From the NCBI GenBank assembly GCA_036877525.1, contig JAZGTH010000065.1:4375001-4439000 (forward strand): 64,000 nucleotides of DNA. The letters run 5' to 3'. Below are positions 62,385 through 64,000 of the stretch, one piece after another (position 1 is the stretch's first letter; each line of letters opens with the position of its first letter). Origin of the DNA: Chromobotia macracanthus. Lineage: Eukaryota; Chordata; Actinopteri; Cypriniformes; Botiidae. The notes under the pieces are model-generated. The model was not told the origin of the DNA, searched no databases, and saw only the letters and a program-made list of their open reading frames with translations. The position numbers were made by a program, and so were the translations under genes.

Positions 62385-63422
62385 CAGAGCAAAACTACCA
62401 ACACTTATTTCTAATGACTTCATTCTGCTATAAGATGCAACAACCCTCAGAGGACCAGTTAAGTACAACAAAATCTCTAACAGGACTTTTCTTGATACTT
62501 GATACTTTTCTTGATACTTACAAGACATGCCTGTTTTCAAGACATGCCTGATACTTACAAGACATGAATATAGGCTTCATAACCCGTACACAAAGACTTT
62601 AAAGTCCTTGGTCACTCAACATGGCATCCACTGCACATCACAATCCAGGCCAGAAACTTGCACTTCTGAACCTATTTTTTTTTACCTTTGCGCATAATAA
62701 AAGTCTCTCTGGGGGAAAATGGACTGAAACTGTCCATGTCTCATTTTCACAGCAAAAAGAAAGTTAAAACTTCATCAACAGGGATCCAATAAATGACAAT
62801 TTTTCTGTTATGCAAGCCAAAGAAATCTTTGTTTTGGATAATATCTCACCTAGCTTGACTTTAGCAATATTTCTGAATGTCTCTGAACAATAATGTCATC
62901 CATAATCAGTGTACCATCCCTTGAAACCATGAAGAATGTCCAGCTTCTAGTTAAAGCCCACTGGCAGCCTTTCAGCCACAGATGAAGCCTTTACATGTTC
63001 AAGCACTGGCTGTTTCTACATTTGCCTTCATTTTGTTATTCTGATGTGTTAGGGTTTTGTATTTCACTGAATGGGGTCACGTTCCATGTGAATTCTAGGG
63101 TCACTGTGCTCTTTAATGAGCTTAACACAGCATGGCGTAAGCCAGCTTTTGGTTGAACAATCAAAGTGTACAGTGCCACAACTGTTCACCCTCAGCTAAA
63201 AAAGGGGTCAATTACTATAGAGGCACCATTCTCATAAAAGCCTGACTGAACAACATGACTTTTTATTTATACAAGTAATTCATCTGATAATGTCAATGGC
63301 CAACACAACTGAGTTTCGAGGGACCTTTTGTTCTATCACACAACAGTGCAGCTGTTTGAACTCCCACACAGAGTGACTCAGCTATACTTCCATTTACTGT
63401 GTCATGACCTGGTACCCATCCA

Positions 63423-63745
63423 ACAGTGAACATTCTCAAAACATTGGCTAATGTTCTCTGAAAGTTCTCTCAATGTTATCACAAAACATTCTTTCAGTAA
63501 TGTTAGTAGAACTTCTATTTATTTTATACATCACATTTTGAAAATGTTATTCTTAAGTTGTTTATGGAACGTTATAAAACCATTACAGAATAAAAAAAAA
63601 GATGAATGCTTTACCAAGCAATAATGTAAAAACAACATCTAAAAATTGGACATTTTGAACATTCCTATAACTTTTAGAATAACATTTAGAATATTTTTGT
63701 CATTTAATAAAATGATAGGGAAACGTTCTTACAACCTAGAATTGA
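63423..63745 (+). mobile_element. CAGCTAACA-family MITE
   Basis: Starts CAACAGTGAACATTCTC and carries AACATTGGCTAATGTTCTC, ATGTTATTCTTAAGTTG, ATTTTGAACATTCCTATAAC and the right-end block AACGTTCTTACAACCTAGAAT. The very last terminal bases are lost. Confidence 0.75.
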
Positions 63746-64000
63746 AAAAAACCTGTTTTTTGGTTTAATGCTTCTTAATACATACATTAGGGGCTGCATT
63801 CTTTAATAATGTACTAATGAGGGACTGAAGTGTGCTCACTCATGCATACTAACATTATTGGCTTCTGCATACACACTTAGACACACTTTTCATTTTAGAT
63901 AAAAAGTCTAAACTCTCACTTGTTGAAGATGTATGATGTAATCTTACACTGAAAAGGAAAAATATTCCCCCAATGTCCTTTTTTCACTTAATATAAAGTG

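Larger units (their letters stand above)
52800..64000. other. Right flank, no gene recognised
   Basis: About 11 kb upstream of hsd11b2. I looked for exons of the genes that flank HSD11B2 in mammals (for example a DHHC-type palmitoyltransferase) and saw none. It holds SINEs, a dead Tc1-like element, two MITE copies, (TA)n and a long inverted repeat. Open frames up to about 90 codons are present, but none has a recognisable domain. Confidence 0.5.

Overview
This is nuclear DNA of a ray-finned (teleost) fish. Genes are split by GT-AG introns, the DNA is AT-rich with long (TA)n, (GA)n and (CA)n tracts, and it carries teleost-type MITEs, tRNA-derived SINEs and a dead Tc1-like transposon. The proteins are vertebrate orthologues: a type-1 galanin receptor, three chymotrypsinogens, agouti-related protein, V-ATPase subunit d1 and 11-beta-hydroxysteroid dehydrogenase type 2. 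I cannot name the species. There is no sign of a bacterial or viral genome, CRISPR array, tRNA gene or rRNA gene.

Layout, left to right. 1-8 kb: exons 2 and 1 of a galr1-type receptor on the minus strand; the last exon must lie left of the window. 8-15.6 kb: intergenic DNA with repeats. 15.6-24.1 kb: three complete seven-exon chymotrypsinogen genes, the first on minus and the next two on plus, so the first pair is head to head. 24.6-26.6 kb: agrp on minus, with three coding exons and a probable non-coding first exon behind a TATA box. 28.3-31.9 kb: atp6v0d1 on plus, eight exons, with a CLEAR/M-box-like site about 120 bp before the ATG. 31.9-39.9 kb: intergenic, repeat-bearing. 40.0-52.5 kb: hsd11b2 on minus, five exons, with two MITE copies in one intron each. 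52.5-64 kb: no recognised gene; SINEs, a decayed Tc1-like transposase, MITEs and a long inverted repeat.

The block agrp - atp6v0d1 - hsd11b2 has the same neighbours as human 16q22.1, and the chymotrypsinogens fit the same ancestral chromosome (CTRB1/2 and CTRL are on 16q). The genes are not one pathway: pancreatic digestion, hypothalamic appetite control, organelle acidification, glucocorticoid inactivation and neuropeptide signalling sit together through old synteny. Most exon boundaries below were read base by base and checked for frame; predicted lengths are 265, 263, 263 (chymotrypsinogens), 122 (AgRP), 350 (ATP6V0D1) and 413 (HSD11B2) residues.

The most notable non-genic signal is one palindromic MITE-like family with CAGCTAACA / TGTTAGCTG ends, present about 16 times in 64 kb in both orientations. 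I did not find a convincing new biological system; the best leads are this MITE family, the CLEAR-like site, the perfect 24-base inverted repeat MITE in atp6v0d1, the 80-base foldback near 62.2 kb and an unassigned open exon-like stretch at 9.6 kb.
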